DNA from: Ulota crispa
Lineage: Eukaryota; Streptophyta; Bryopsida; Orthotrichales; Orthotrichaceae
DNA: 64,000 bases
Direction: 5' to 3'
NCBI GenBank assembly: GCA_963920765.1
Contig: OY987251.1
Coordinates: forward strand, 436,501 to 500,500
Shown here: piece after piece, positions 12,060 to 23,811 of the stretch
Layout: every line of letters begins with the position of its first letter
Numbering within the stretch: the stretch's first letter is position 1
The notes under the pieces: model-generated
What the model was told of the DNA's origin: nothing
Databases searched by the model: none
The model's input: only the letters and a program-made list of their open reading frames with translations
Program-made: the position numbers and the translations under genes

Positions 12060-13065
12060 CTCCCACTTTGGAGTAAAAGAAGGCTTACTCCAACAACATC
12101 ATTCATACACAAATTCATTTGTGGAACCAAGACACTCTCTTCGGAAACAAGAAGGTCAAACATTAGGTTTAGATCCAATTTGTATTTAAGCTGTGTCCTA
12201 CTTTTGAGTGTCCACTATTTTTAGATATAAGCCTCCTCGGAATCCAAGGAGGGTTACCCCAACAATATTAATTGTACACAAATTCAATTGTGTAGCCAAG
12301 ACACTCTGCTTGGAACCTTGAAGGTCAAGTGAAAGGTAATATCCAATTTGTATATAAGCATTGGCCAACTTTTGAGGGTCCACCATTGTTATTTATAACC
12401 CTCCTGAAAATCCGAGGAAGCTTATGCCTACAATAATAATCCAACACAAATTCAATTGTGTAGCTTAGACACCCTCCTCAAAAACCCACAAGGTCAAATG
12501 AGAGGTCATATCCAATTTGTATATTAGCAATGACCTACTTTTGAGGGTCCACCATTGCTAATTATAAGCCTCCTCAAAATCCAAAGAGGCTTACCCCAAC
12601 AATACTAATCATACACAAATTCATTTCTATAGCCAAAACACCCTCTTCAAAACCCAAAAGGTCAATTGAGTGGTAAAATCCAAATTGTATTTAAGCTGTG
12701 ACCTAATTTAGGGTGTCCACTATTGCTAGATGAAAGCCTCTTTGGAATCCAAGGAAGCTTACCCCTACAATAATAATCCAACACAAATTCAATTGTGTAG
12801 CCTAGACACCCTCCTTGGAACCTAGAGTGTCAAATGAGAGGTCATATCCAATATGTATATAAGCAGTGACCTACTTTAGGGAGTGCATTATTGCTAATTA
12901 TAAGCCTCATTGGAATCCAAGGAGGCTTATCCCAACAATTCTAATTATACACAAAGTCATTTATGTACCCAAGAAACCCTCTTCGGACCCAAAAAGACCA
13001 AGTGGAAGGTTTGATCCAATTTGTAAACAAGCAAGGATCAACCTTTAAAGGTCCACTAATGCTAA
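12060..13065. repeat. 168-bp tandem array, about six units
   Basis: The word ATCCAATTTGTAT (or a near copy) recurs at 12,173, 12,341, 12,510, 12,678, 12,846 and 13,014, a strikingly constant 168-169 bp period. Each unit also has ACACAAATTCAATTGTGTAG, AAGGTCAA, GGGTCCACCATTGCTAATTAT and the near-palindrome GCCTCCTCGGAATCCAAGG. It fills the region downstream of the transposase gene's 3' end. Confidence 0.92.
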
Positions 13066-13272
13066 TTATATAAAATCAAAGGGCTATCTTTGAAATTTGA
13101 GAAGGCCCATGTGGACACTTAAGGAGAAGCAACACAAGTTCTGAAATATTGAGGAGGTTCAAGTGCATTACATAAATATCTGGGTGATATAATAGGGTTA
13201 TAGGGGGGGCAAGCTACGGCGCCCTCTTAAAATGTCAACTGAACGCCTTTAACTATAATGTTTGTTTATCCT

Positions 13273-16200
13273 CTACAAATCACTATTATTGAGAAGTATC
13301 TTCACCTCATCAAAACAAAGGTTGGCTGCATGAATGTACTTGTCTTCATCATGATTGGCCTTACAAAGAAACCTAAATACATAGTAAAGATGTTTACAAT
13401 TTACCCAGCACTTCCTTTGACCAAGGGATGCTGTCTTCATAGTGGTGAAGTCTTCACAGGTACATGATGGGAAATTCGAAATAGTGATGCAATAAGTCTT
13501 TTGGGATGGATAAATTCCTGACTGCAATGTAATTACTCTACCATATCCAAGATATGGTATCACAACTACAAAATCTATTGTAGCTTTCAAATTACAAGCA
13601 TTGTCCCATTTGTTTTTATGCTCAACAGTTGGCACATTAGGGTTTCTTCTAATAGTTCGTCCAAGCCGTTGAGTTGGGTAAGTACTTCCACCAACATGTT
13701 CAACATTTTCTTCAATTGGCTTTGGGTTAAACAGAGTTGGGCCATCACGGTTAGCAAAATCCTCAAAAAGATTCATTTTTGACCCTTTTACAGGTTCTGT
13801 TTGCAATTGAAACCTAGCTTCCTCCAAAGATGAGATTGCAGATAGATTGAGCTTAATCCCATATGCATTTGGCCATACTTTTGGTATTGCTGGCCAATCT
13901 AGAATCCAATTGACCTTACTTCCTCCTGCCCACCTTTGGAGATCATCCGCGCAACACCAAAAGTCAAAATTGACAATGGTCCTTGAAATATACTCCGTCA
14001 TTTGCCCACTGTATGTAGGTGCTATAGTCTTGGCTTTCTTTTGCTTTTTTATCTTAGTGCCACAATTTTTCTTCATCCCTACTTGCACTCCGTGGCATGT
14101 CTTTGTTTCCTTCATACATCTTGCAATATGCCACAACTTTGGATTAGAATGTGATTTGTGTACTTTTGCTGCATGAGGAGGCAACCCGCTTCCTTTGCCA
14201 ATCTCACTTATAGCAATAAGAGTTGCTTTGGCCTCCAACCAGGCTTTAGTTGATCTTGTTTGTACTTTTGGAGCTGAAAAGTTGACTTTATTGTGGCAAT
14301 GCGAGTTGCCGTCGAATCCTAGAGGAATGTCCAATTTTTGGTTGGTCGAACCAAACACCTCCTGGACTTCAAGATGAGGGATTTGTACTATGAATTGATC
14401 TACATTTGGAAGCTTAGCTACGGCTTTTGCAAACATAGTTGGATTTCTGCAATGTCCTACTGTACAAAGACGGAGCTCGTCGAATTTCAGACTAGTGCCA
14501 GAAGAAAATCCTTGTAGAAATGTCTAGTAGTTTGTTGATTGTTGCATAGAACGCACCATGTTGTCCGTTGTAGCAACGTACAAGCACTTTCCACGCTTGT
14601 CGGACATTTGTTGCCATTTGTTAGGGACTGTTTCAGCTCGATTATACATGGGCATTTCAGCTAGCTCTTCCAAGTATAGCTTCTGCATTGATAGTGTGTG
14701 GATAGTTGGTTCAAGCAATAGCAAAAGGGAAGAACATACATATGACATTCATCAAAAAATTTGGAGCAAAAGTGCAATCTATTTGACAATTGACAGCAAT
14801 TTCAAAAGAGCAGTACAGAATTGGATGGAATAAATGAATGAACAATCAATGGTAAAAAGCGTACTTACTAACTCCAAGAAGCCTCTCCATTGCCGATAGC
14901 AAAAGTGCCAAAAGCCCAACCAATCGTCCAACTCCCAAAGAGACTCCTCTGATGCTGCTCTTGAAGATAGCCACCCTGCCTTTATTCCCAAATACCTTTC
15001 ATTTGCTTGTAGCATAGTCTTGGCATCTTTGTATTGCTTCCATAATTGTTTATGGGCATGACAAAACTCCGTGCAAATGAGTTTATTGGTATGCTGATTC
15101 AGTGACGTGGTCCAATGCAACAAGCACAAGCATTCTCGGTCAATCATTGGTTCTTGCTTATTTCCATTGCCATAAACCACTCGAACTCCGTGCCAATTGG
15201 CCATGGCATTGTCTGCCATAAAACCTTTGAAGTACATCTTCCTAATGCCATGGTGCACCATTACAGAGTTTATGGAAAGCCACATTTGTGTTTGCAATAG
15301 AGCATCTTTGCTCATCATATTGCAAACACAAATGGTCATGACACGGCAATATTCAGTGTCATACACATGGGCAGCCATAGTTGTCCACCCTTTAACCCTC
15401 TTGACGTGGTCAAACATACACCACAAACTTTGCAAGTCTCCTTTGAGTTGCATTTGCCTAACTCAATTGGCCCCGCTCTTTGGACCATCCTCTGACATTT
15501 TAAACAAGTACACCTTATCTTTCCCTTGACCTGGAAACATGCTAGCTTGGATGAATGAATATGTACTCTTAAGCTTCAATGTAATAATGTTATCAATAGG
15601 CCCACCGCTAGTACTATTCTTGAACTTAGAAATTCTGTTCCTAATGCTTGGAGAGCTAAGTTCTCAAAACCTGTCCATGACATCAACTAGTGGTTCACCT
15701 CTTAATGGTTCTCTAATATTGTGCTGCCCCTCCTCATAGAATAACACTGTGTCCAAAAACTCTTTACATGCACCAAGTGCAATTGCTAAGTTCTTGGCGG
15801 TTGGTGTCAAAGAGATCTGATGCTCTATCAGGTTTGAGGTGAGCTCAATGGAATCTTGACAAATACCCTTACCAACTGGATGGGCATGTGTTCCCACATG
15901 AATACATGCCCTAGGTAAACCTAAAGAATTAAGAATCCTGTACATACAATAAGGGCAAGGCAATTTGCAGGAAGGAACAATTTTACAAATCTTGCAAACT
16001 AAATTGGATTTCTCTAGACACATGGCACAAAGAGCAAAAACCAATGGCAAAAATCTAGTCTACTCAATTTTGTTTGGCTGCCCTCCACGCAAGGCTCTTA
16101 GGCAATGGACATTCAAGCAAACTTGGTGGCCAACGCAAAATGAGTAACGGAACTTCAGCCCAAAGTCGTTGGCAATATTTGTGGTGTGGGTATGGGTCCA

Positions 16201-17172
16201 ATTATGAGCATCATACTTCCTATCCACCCCTTCTAGTTGGTGACCCACGTGACTGCTAGAGTTTGATCTCAAAGATGGTGTAAAGGAAGCAGATGGCAAC
16301 GAAATTGGAGGCAATTTGAACATAATATTGCCATTGAAAGATTGGGGGGGGTGACGTACTGATTCACACACAATTGTGTCTAAATCTAGAAGTTTTAGCT
16401 TGTTTCTAGCACGCGGACGGTTCTGCAAATCTTTAAGGCACTGTTGTATGGAAATGAACCCCTCAACTTTAGGATGGATCAGTGGTGGAAAAAAACTACT
16501 TGGAGTATTTTCCGTAGGAAAACATGGAGTGGAGCTATTTTTGGGAATTAGAGATAGGAAACCACTTCTGCCATTGGTTATCACTAAGTCGTCATCCAAT
16601 GATTCAACCAGTGAAACATAAATGTGATCAGCAAGGTAAACTAATTCACAAGCTCCGCACAACATTGGAAGGGTAGAAGTGGCTGAACTAGGTGTCAACT
16701 TCAAAGGGGTTATATCCTGCACAACCGCGGAATTGCCAAAGGCATGATAGTTGCTTGGCCTAAGCTCCCACCCTTGTCCAATAGGAGTGTAAATCTGCAA
16801 GCGCAAGATAGTAGGAATGACTTGAACCCCTTTTGCATCAAATAGTTTATCTTCTACCCAAATTGTGTTCCTATCAAGGTGGAAGCGCAAGCCTAAAATA
16901 GAAGCTGGAATCCAAGCAACGCCACTTGCAAAATAAGGAAACAAAATTGGAATAGCAGCGCCATTGCCTCGAACAGAGGCCATCATCATACTCAGCAACA
17001 ACCAAAAACAACAAAACAACAAATGATGAGAGATTATTGAGCCAAAACTTGAAGTTCTTGAATGGTAAGGTGGGGTGAGGATGACACTAACAACAATGTT
17101 GCAAGCAATAAAGATAGTGCCTTCCAACGTCAAGCAGCAAAATCCAATATAGTGATTTAGTTTTGATTTCAA
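13273..17172 (-). pseudogene. MULE-type transposase with SWIM zinc finger, decayed by stops
   Basis: Minus-strand gene of two exons, 17172-14869 and 14682-13273, with an intron of 186 bp (GTAAGT donor, TGCAG acceptor, phase 0). The start is uncertain; the ATG triplet run near 16,989 (MMMASVRGN) is a candidate. In order it shows a Cys/His-rich segment (LVCKICKIV, CPYC, then CIHVGTHAHPV) like the GCM/WRKY-type zinc fold of MULEs. Then comes a DDE-like core with VYDTEY, FKGFMADNAMANWHGVR and the C-x2-H of CLLHW, a tryptophan-rich stretch (WLGFWHFCYRQW), and a C-terminal SWIM finger (SCTCEDF ... WVNCKHL, about 13,380-13,470). The reading frame stays the same throughout but is stopped four times (TAG 16,060, TGA 15,664, TGA 15,463, TAG 14,524). 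All four can come from C-to-T change of CAG or CGA, as expected from decay of methylated DNA. It would bind the element ends and catalyse transposition. Confidence 0.8.
14683..14868 (-). other. Intron of the transposase gene
   Basis: On the minus strand GAGTTA is followed by GTAAGTACG, and the next coding block begins after ATCAATGCAG. The coding frame continues across in phase 0 (GFLEL to KLYLEE). Confidence 0.75.
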
Positions 17173-17300
17173 AATAGATCACTGGCAATACATAGGGGTA
17201 CTGAACATAATTGGCACTTCAAATAGTACGGTATGTAACATGGTAAATATTATCCCAAAGGTCTTCTTAGGTACATACAACGGTTGGAATTTACCCATCC

Positions 17301-18137
17301 ATAGTATATAGTGGGATTGGAAAAGATTTTGTTCACTCCATTGTAATAGTCAAATGACTTAGCAATTTTCTCAAATGCAATTTGTATTTTTGTATCTTGT
17401 AACGCTAAGCTTTAATTCATACACAATCCAAATCAATTGTACCAAATTTGAGTTCTAGAATGTCAAAATCCTATTTTTGGTGAATTAAATTACATAAAAT
17501 TCATGGTTTTACATGATAATTGATTAAAATACATTGTTGATGAGTTTTTGAGCTTTGATTGCATGGATATGTAGGAAACGTCCATGTGCACATCTTTTTT
17601 TCTAACAAAGATCTCCAAAAAGTTTGTAGGGTCTTCCTAAAGAGAATTTAATGTTGAAAAGATCATAACCAACTTTTAGTAAAATAGATACTTCTTTATG
17701 GTGATTAGATTTTGCAAAATGACTCATCTAATCACCATAAAGAAGTATCTATTTTACTAAAAGTTGGTTATGATCTTTTCAACATTAAATTCTCTTTAGG
17801 AAGACCCTACAAACTTTTTGGAGATCTTTATTAGAAAAAAAGATGTGCACATGGACGTTTCCTACATATCCATGCAATCAAAGCTCAAAAACTCATCAAC
17901 AATGTATTTTAATCAATTATCATGTAAAACCATGAATTTTATGTAATTTAATTCACCAAAAATAGGATTTTGACATTCTAGAACTCAAATTTGGTACAAT
18001 TGATTTGGATTGTGTATGAATTAAAACTTAACGTTACAAGATACAAAAATACAAATTGCATTCAAAAAAATGCTAAGTCTTTTGACTATTACAATGGGGT
18101 GAACAAAATCTTTTCCAAACCCATTGTATAATAATGC
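17301..18137. repeat. Large foldback element (arms about 410 bp, loop about 15 bp)
   Basis: The left arm (about 17,301-17,710) is repeated almost perfectly as its reverse complement (17,726-18,137), joined by a short loop around TTTGCAAAATGACTC. Outer ends read AGTGGGATTGGAAAAG on the left and CTTTTCCAAACCCATT on the right. No coding capacity. It is a MITE-like foldback inserted between the two divergent transposon genes, just upstream of the transposase start. The high arm identity suggests it is young or kept alike by conversion. Confidence 0.95.
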
Positions 18138-19233
18138 TGCAGCAATTTTTAATGGAAGTAACTTGGTAAAAAAAATAGTTGCAGGTCATGTTATGTGAAA
18201 TTGTTAAGGGCAGCCATGATTATTCATTCCAGCTATTTACCAACTAGATTGCCGCACCTTGCGCGTATCTATCATTTTCGGCTTGAAATCAATAAGATTT
18301 TCCTATAGAAATTAATTAATGTCTAGGAATTGCGCACTCCTATACAGAGGGCAAGCCAAAGAAATTAAATCATCTTTTGCTACGGAGAAGGGTTGTAGCA
18401 ACTTGTGTTTGGTTGTGTGAATGATGGTCTGAAGCAGTGGTTTTTCATAAGTTTAGGAATGCAGGAGATACCACATAGAGCAAGATGGAAAGCCAGCTTT
18501 AAGTTTTGCACAAGGAAACAATTAGCACAACCTGCCATGTCTTGTCGTTCCCAAAGGGCGACTAGAGCCCAAACTAATAGTACAATTCAGAAACTATCTT
18601 ATAGGAAGTAGAAGATGAGAGGTCAATGATTTAGATTCAAGTGACGTGTTCATGCTGCTTGCCCAAAATTTGGATGCTGCAGGCTGATACAATGGCGCAG
18701 CTAGTCAATCTGATGATACGATACAAAAATGACTTACTCTTGCCTTGTTACCTTTGATATTTAGCTTATCACTGTGTGCTTTGATTTAGGTCATATTTTT
18801 GTGACGCCTTTGCAAAATCTTTGGAAGTTTATTGTGGCTTACACCTCATACACTAGCCAAATGATATCACCTTGCTAGTTACTGACTGAACAATTGTTAT
18901 GGTAGTTGTCTTTAGCATCAGATGTCAATTTAGCACAACAACATGTTCAGTACTTACTTGAGTAAAACTTTTTTGCTTTAATATTCAAATCTAGAAGTAA
19001 CAATGACATAAATCTTGACAAGCTCCACGGGAGAGAAGTATCCCATATTGTTGTTTAAAATCGTCAGGAATATTAATGTACTTGATGGCGCCAACTTCTA
19101 GAATATTGTGTCATTATGACCTGACAATACCTTTTCCGTACGCGCTTTAATCGTGGGTCCTGTCAACTTTTATTTCAAAATGAAGATGTTTACTGAGCTT
19201 CTATCCAACCTACGAATATTTTGGTGCCACTTG
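18138..19233. other. Region between the divergent transposon genes
   Basis: Together with the adjoining foldback this is where promoters of both genes should lie. I cannot point to a specific TATA box or initiator. A short plus-strand open frame (18,405-18,611) is rich in basic residues but has no motif; it may be an upstream exon or chance. Confidence 0.4.
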
Positions 19234-19437
19234 CTCATGTAGTGCTTGAGCTTGTAACCTTGCCGCTTAATCGGCTCCGTCACGCTCATCTTGTGCCTGC
19301 GCTTGCAACCCTGCTGCTTGATTGACTGCAGCATGCTCATCTTGTGCTTACGCTTGCAACACTCTCGCTGGTTCATCCATCACTTGCTCTTCTTGTGCTT
19401 GCGCTTATTGCCCTTTTGGTGGCTGGATTAGTGATTG
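19234..19437. repeat. 51-bp minisatellite, four units
   Basis: CTCATCTTGTGC-type starts occur at 19,234, 19,285, 19,336 and 19,387, exactly 51 bp apart. Because 51 is a multiple of three, the minus strand reads as 17-residue repeats (CKRKHKMSMLQSIKQQG and variants), but no gene context supports translation. Confidence 0.9.
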
Positions 19438-22400
19438 CGCCTTTGTCCGTGCTTCAAGAAGGCACGATTAGGTCATTAGATTTCTTGGTCTTAGATGCGA
19501 TGGATGGGACCTTCAAGTTCCTCTCCCCAAAATAGGGAGCTTCATTTCTAAAGTTCACTTTGTGTGTCTAGTTGACTTTAGGGTGTGCAATTTCCTTGCA
19601 TCCTTGAATACTGATGTTCATTTTAAAAACACTTGATTTGAACCCTCAAATTCTCAAGATTTAAGGAACAAACTTTAGCATTATCATCCTACAATGCTGA
19701 AGATCGGGCTTTTTTGTGTTTGCGCTTAAATCATTGAGTTGCAGTTGCTTTTGTGTTACTGATCAACAACAAGAGCTATATTGGATTGGGTTACATTTAC
19801 TTTATTCTAATCTATTTTTGGGTCCGGGTTGCTGAGAATGGCAGGAGAGGCGAGTTCAGTAGGTGGGCCTCGTCAGGGAAGTAGCGGTGAAGATTCACAC
19901 CCTCCAGGGTTGCGGTTGGCGAGTCCAAGGTCTATCAACGAAGACGTTGTGGATCTCAACGAAGACAATGTGCCGGAGGTAAACCAACAAAGCTTAATGG
20001 AGTGTGCCAAAAGATTGGGCGGCGACGGAGAGAGAGGCATTCAGATCCAACAGCTCTGCAAGCTGTGGTGACATCCACCTCGATAAGTTTCTAAACCCTA
20101 CAAACTTGATTTACTTTAATTGTTCCCAAGCTTGTAGAACATTTTGCTGAATCTGCTCAAGCATATAATGCAATAGTACTATGTTACCTGCAACAAACCG
20201 TAAGGGCTTACATGGTATGAGCATTTAATTGGCGTTAATGCAATCAAAATGAATCAAAGGACTTTCCAGATTAGGATTCACCATTTGCAGAGAACAGCGT
20301 TAAGCATCTACAATCAATCATTCAAGCTATTACGTAATTGTCATCTATCTAAATTATTCAGTAAAAAGCGGACAAAAAAAGCAATTCACTTTAGTTGCTA
20401 TGCATGTAACATTTGTAATATTCTTCCATGTTTGCAGGGTCCAAGTGAGGGCAAGAACATGGAGATTGCAAAGTTAACGCAAGACAAAGCAATTGACAAG
20501 TTTTGGCTAGACTCCTTGATGACTACAATAGCATACTCAAGTCAATTTGATTCAAGCTTGCAGATTCAACAAAGTTTGCCATTCCTTTGTGTAGGATGTT
20601 ATCCTTGCCTTTAGTGAGGCCAATGCTTGAAAAGGACGTCATTGCTCTAGAGAGTGCTTTTGCGCATGGCTACAGCAAAGGAAGTAGGGTGATGTTTTCG
20701 TCACCCTACAATGACCAGGGCTAGACTCAGTTAGTGACAGATGACATAGTGAAATCGTGGGATTTACTTTGGGTCATTGAAAATGAGAGGTTTGAGCTTC
20801 AGCTCCTGAGCCATCTCCATAGAAAGTGTCTCAACGGTTTGATGTTCTACGTTTGGGATGGCAATCATTGGTTAGCAGCATGGACTAGTTCCATCTAGAA
20901 ATTGAAGAGCATGGAACGCGCATGGCACTACTAGCCTAAGTGCATTGTTATAGACACTAGGGGCTGCGCTGCATTAGCAATGCACATAATGAATGATGTG
21001 AATTGGTGAGTATTCCATATCCCCCAACTAGAGTCAAATGGATTGTATTGAGTGTGTTTCAAGGTACTTTTGAAATGTGCAATTAGCTCCAAGTGTTATG
21101 TATATGTTTGGGCAAATTGTTTTGGAAAGACAAAATCTCATCAACTAGTAGCTACTTGGTTAGTTACATTAAGCAACGCATACTACACTTGTGAAGTTAC
21201 CATTGATCTTGTTAAGTGGTTTCTATTTTTCAGCTCTACTAAATATGGGCACGTCACGACCAACCTTGTCCATCGCATTTACAAAGTAAATACTTACAGG
21301 TTGCTCAAACTCAAGGATTTTAAGGAGCTCCTCATTGCTAAAGAGTACTGTATGTGTCAAAATCGGAAGTTAAAGCCACTGCAGTGGCATCCCTTGATTG
21401 CTGAAGTCTTTATTTGCTTCTTGCACAAAGTAAGCCATGTTCAGCTTTGGTGCATTGTATGGAGTGCAGTTTTTCAATGTTAGAATGAGTCCATGCTAAC
21501 TTTTGATGGTGGTTGTTGCAGCAAGAGGTCACCGCAGCTGCCAACAAGGCCGCGGTTTCATACCGAAAGAGTGTGAAACTAGAGGATCAAACCGCAATTG
21601 GTGTTCACAATGCCATGGCACTTGCAATAGCAGGCAAAGTTAAGTACTTCAAGACTGACTTTGATAAGATTATCGGCGTGGCAAATCCAAAGCATGAAGC
21701 CAGGTGGTTGGAGGAGGTTTGGTATTCCTAGTCCAACGACTTTAATTTACTTAACATTTTGTCTCTTGGTTTCATCTAATTAATGCAAACCATTTTATAA
21801 AACATGCTTCTGATGTCTTGGCCGCAACTTGAAACTAGGTTACACCCAAAAGGTAATTAGTAGAATATAAATTGGATCTAGGACCACATATCACATAAAT
21901 GTTTTGACTAGTTTATTGCTTGGGTCATTTGACACACTATATTAGACTAGAAAAGGGCTGGGCATAGAATGTTTCAAGTAACGTGTGAGGCCCAAAATCA
22001 CTTATAATCATGCAACATTACCTTCTTAGATTTGGAAGTGAAACCTAATGGTGAGTTCAATTTTGTTATGCAAATATGAAGTTCACACATCCATTCTATT
22101 AAATCAGTATGTAGTTGAGTAGTTTACTATTTAGTCAAACCTGTCAATTCATAACCAAAACTCAAGATGGTAAACAATTTTTGTAATTCAGTGATTCACA
22201 CTTTCAAAAAGTGGACATGTATACTCAACTGGGAACCAAGTATGCAATTAGTGACCCTTTGTAGAATCAATAATATCCTAATAATACCTTGGACCTGTTT
22301 CACATTACAAACAATTGGTGACCAGTACTCCATTAATATTGACAAAAATATATAGAACCTCGATCACCCAAATTTATTTTTGATCCTATATCAACCTTCA

Positions 22401-22478
22401 TGATCACAGATTGAAACGTCAAGGCAAGATGTAGGTCCGTAATTGAATCTGAATTTTGAGTTTCTCTTGACAAATCAT

Positions 22479-23360
22479 ATTCCAAAATTGTCCTAAAAAT
22501 GTATTTTGGAAGCTTAGTGCAGGATTTTGGTCTGGTAATTAAATTATTCTTTGAGTTTAACTAGTGAAAACATATTCCAAACTGACCTTTGAGAGCCAAG
22601 CTTGGAACTTAAGAGCAGGTTGAGGGTACTGTAATGAATTGTTTGACCAAATTTTAGATGTCAAATCAGATTCCAATTTTGCCATCGGGACACTAGGTCG
22701 GAACTAGAGAGCACGTTGAAGGATCGGTTTGCAATTTGTTGTCCTAATTTTAGCTCACAAAACATATTCAAACGTTGCCTTCTTGACCCTAGGTCAAAAC
22801 TTGAGATCATGTTCAAGGACTAGTTTTGAATTTGTGTCTTAGTTTCAGTTGATCAAACAGATTTGAACTTTGCCTTCTCAACATGAGGTTGGAACCTAAG
22901 AGCAAGTTGAGGGTCTTGTAAACAATTTGTTATCTAAATTTTAGTTGATAAATTAGATTCCAAATTTGCCTTTAATACACTAGGTTGGAACCTAGGAGCA
23001 TGTTTAATGACTAGTTTCAAATTTGTGTCTTAGTTTCAAAATTGTGTCTTAGTTTCAAATTTGTGTCTTAGTTTCAATTGATAAAATAGATTTGAACATT
23101 GCTTTCTAGATACTAGGTCAGAACCTGAGAGCATGATGATGGACCAAGTTCCATTTCGTTGTCCTAGTTTCAGTTGATTAATCAGATTCCCAATTGACCT
23201 TCAAGACCCTAAGTTGGAACCTAGGAGCAGGTTGAAGTCCAGGTAATCAATATGTTGGTTGTCTTTAACTTGATTTTACAGATTCCAGACTGGCCCTTCT
23301 TTCACTAGCTTGGAACTTGAGAGGCAAGTATAGGCCCAGTACCAATTGTGTTGTTTATGC
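22479..23360. repeat. 96-bp tandem array in a cargo-gene intron
   Basis: The word CAGATTCCAA or a variant recurs at 22,479, 22,574, 22,670, 22,766, 22,861, 22,957, 23,090, 23,186 and 23,282. The spacing is 95-96 bp, except one 133-bp step where an 18-bp word (TTAGTTTCAAATTTGTGTC) is repeated three times. Each unit also holds GGTTGGAACCTAGGAGCA and GTCTTAGTTTCAGTTGAT. The array lies between the coding blocks ending 21,731 and starting 24,386. Confidence 0.92.
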
Positions 23361-23788
23361 AAAACTTAACCAGTTTTAAGTATTTTTAGGCACCTTATCT
23401 TTGATACGGTGATATGTAAGCCCAGAAGGAGGAATAACGTTTAAAACAGGTCAATTATCTAGTTTATAATCATTTGGAGTGCAGAAATGACGTTTGAGGC
23501 GTCACATTTTGATAAAAATGAAATGCAAACTGTTGGTTGGATGCCTTGATTGAAACCTAGAGTTTTCTTGAACTGATTGTTTTGATTCCTTAAACGCATT
23601 GTTCTTCCAAATTTCGAGCTAGATTTGTATAAAAAAACGCTTTTGATGGTTTGGCTTAGCCTTTACTAGAGCATAGTGATTCTGTCAGTAGGCCTTCAAA
23701 GTTGTCATAACAAAAGGTAAAGTGTTCCTTCCAAAGGCTTATTGAAACCTAGAGGCAGAAGTTCTAAGTCATTTTAGTTTTAAAGGCA

Positions 23789-23811
23789 GCCTCCTCGGAT
23801 TCCAAGGAGGC
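23789..23811. repeat. 23-bp near-palindrome copy in the right half
   Basis: GCCTCCTCGGATTCCAAGG and its end AGGC form a nearly self-complementary word. Other copies are at 24,169-24,191, 28,096-28,118 and 28,376-28,398, and once per unit of the left 168-bp array (for example 12,231-12,252). Confidence 0.8.

Noticed and set aside
13847-15739. Plus-strand open frames opposite the transposase
   Set aside because: Antisense shadows; the minus strand carries the SWIM and DDE-type motifs.
17301-18137. Foldback considered as an assembly artefact of an inverted join
   Set aside because: The arms differ at several positions and have a distinct loop, so this is a real diverged inverted repeat, though long-read confirmation would be useful.
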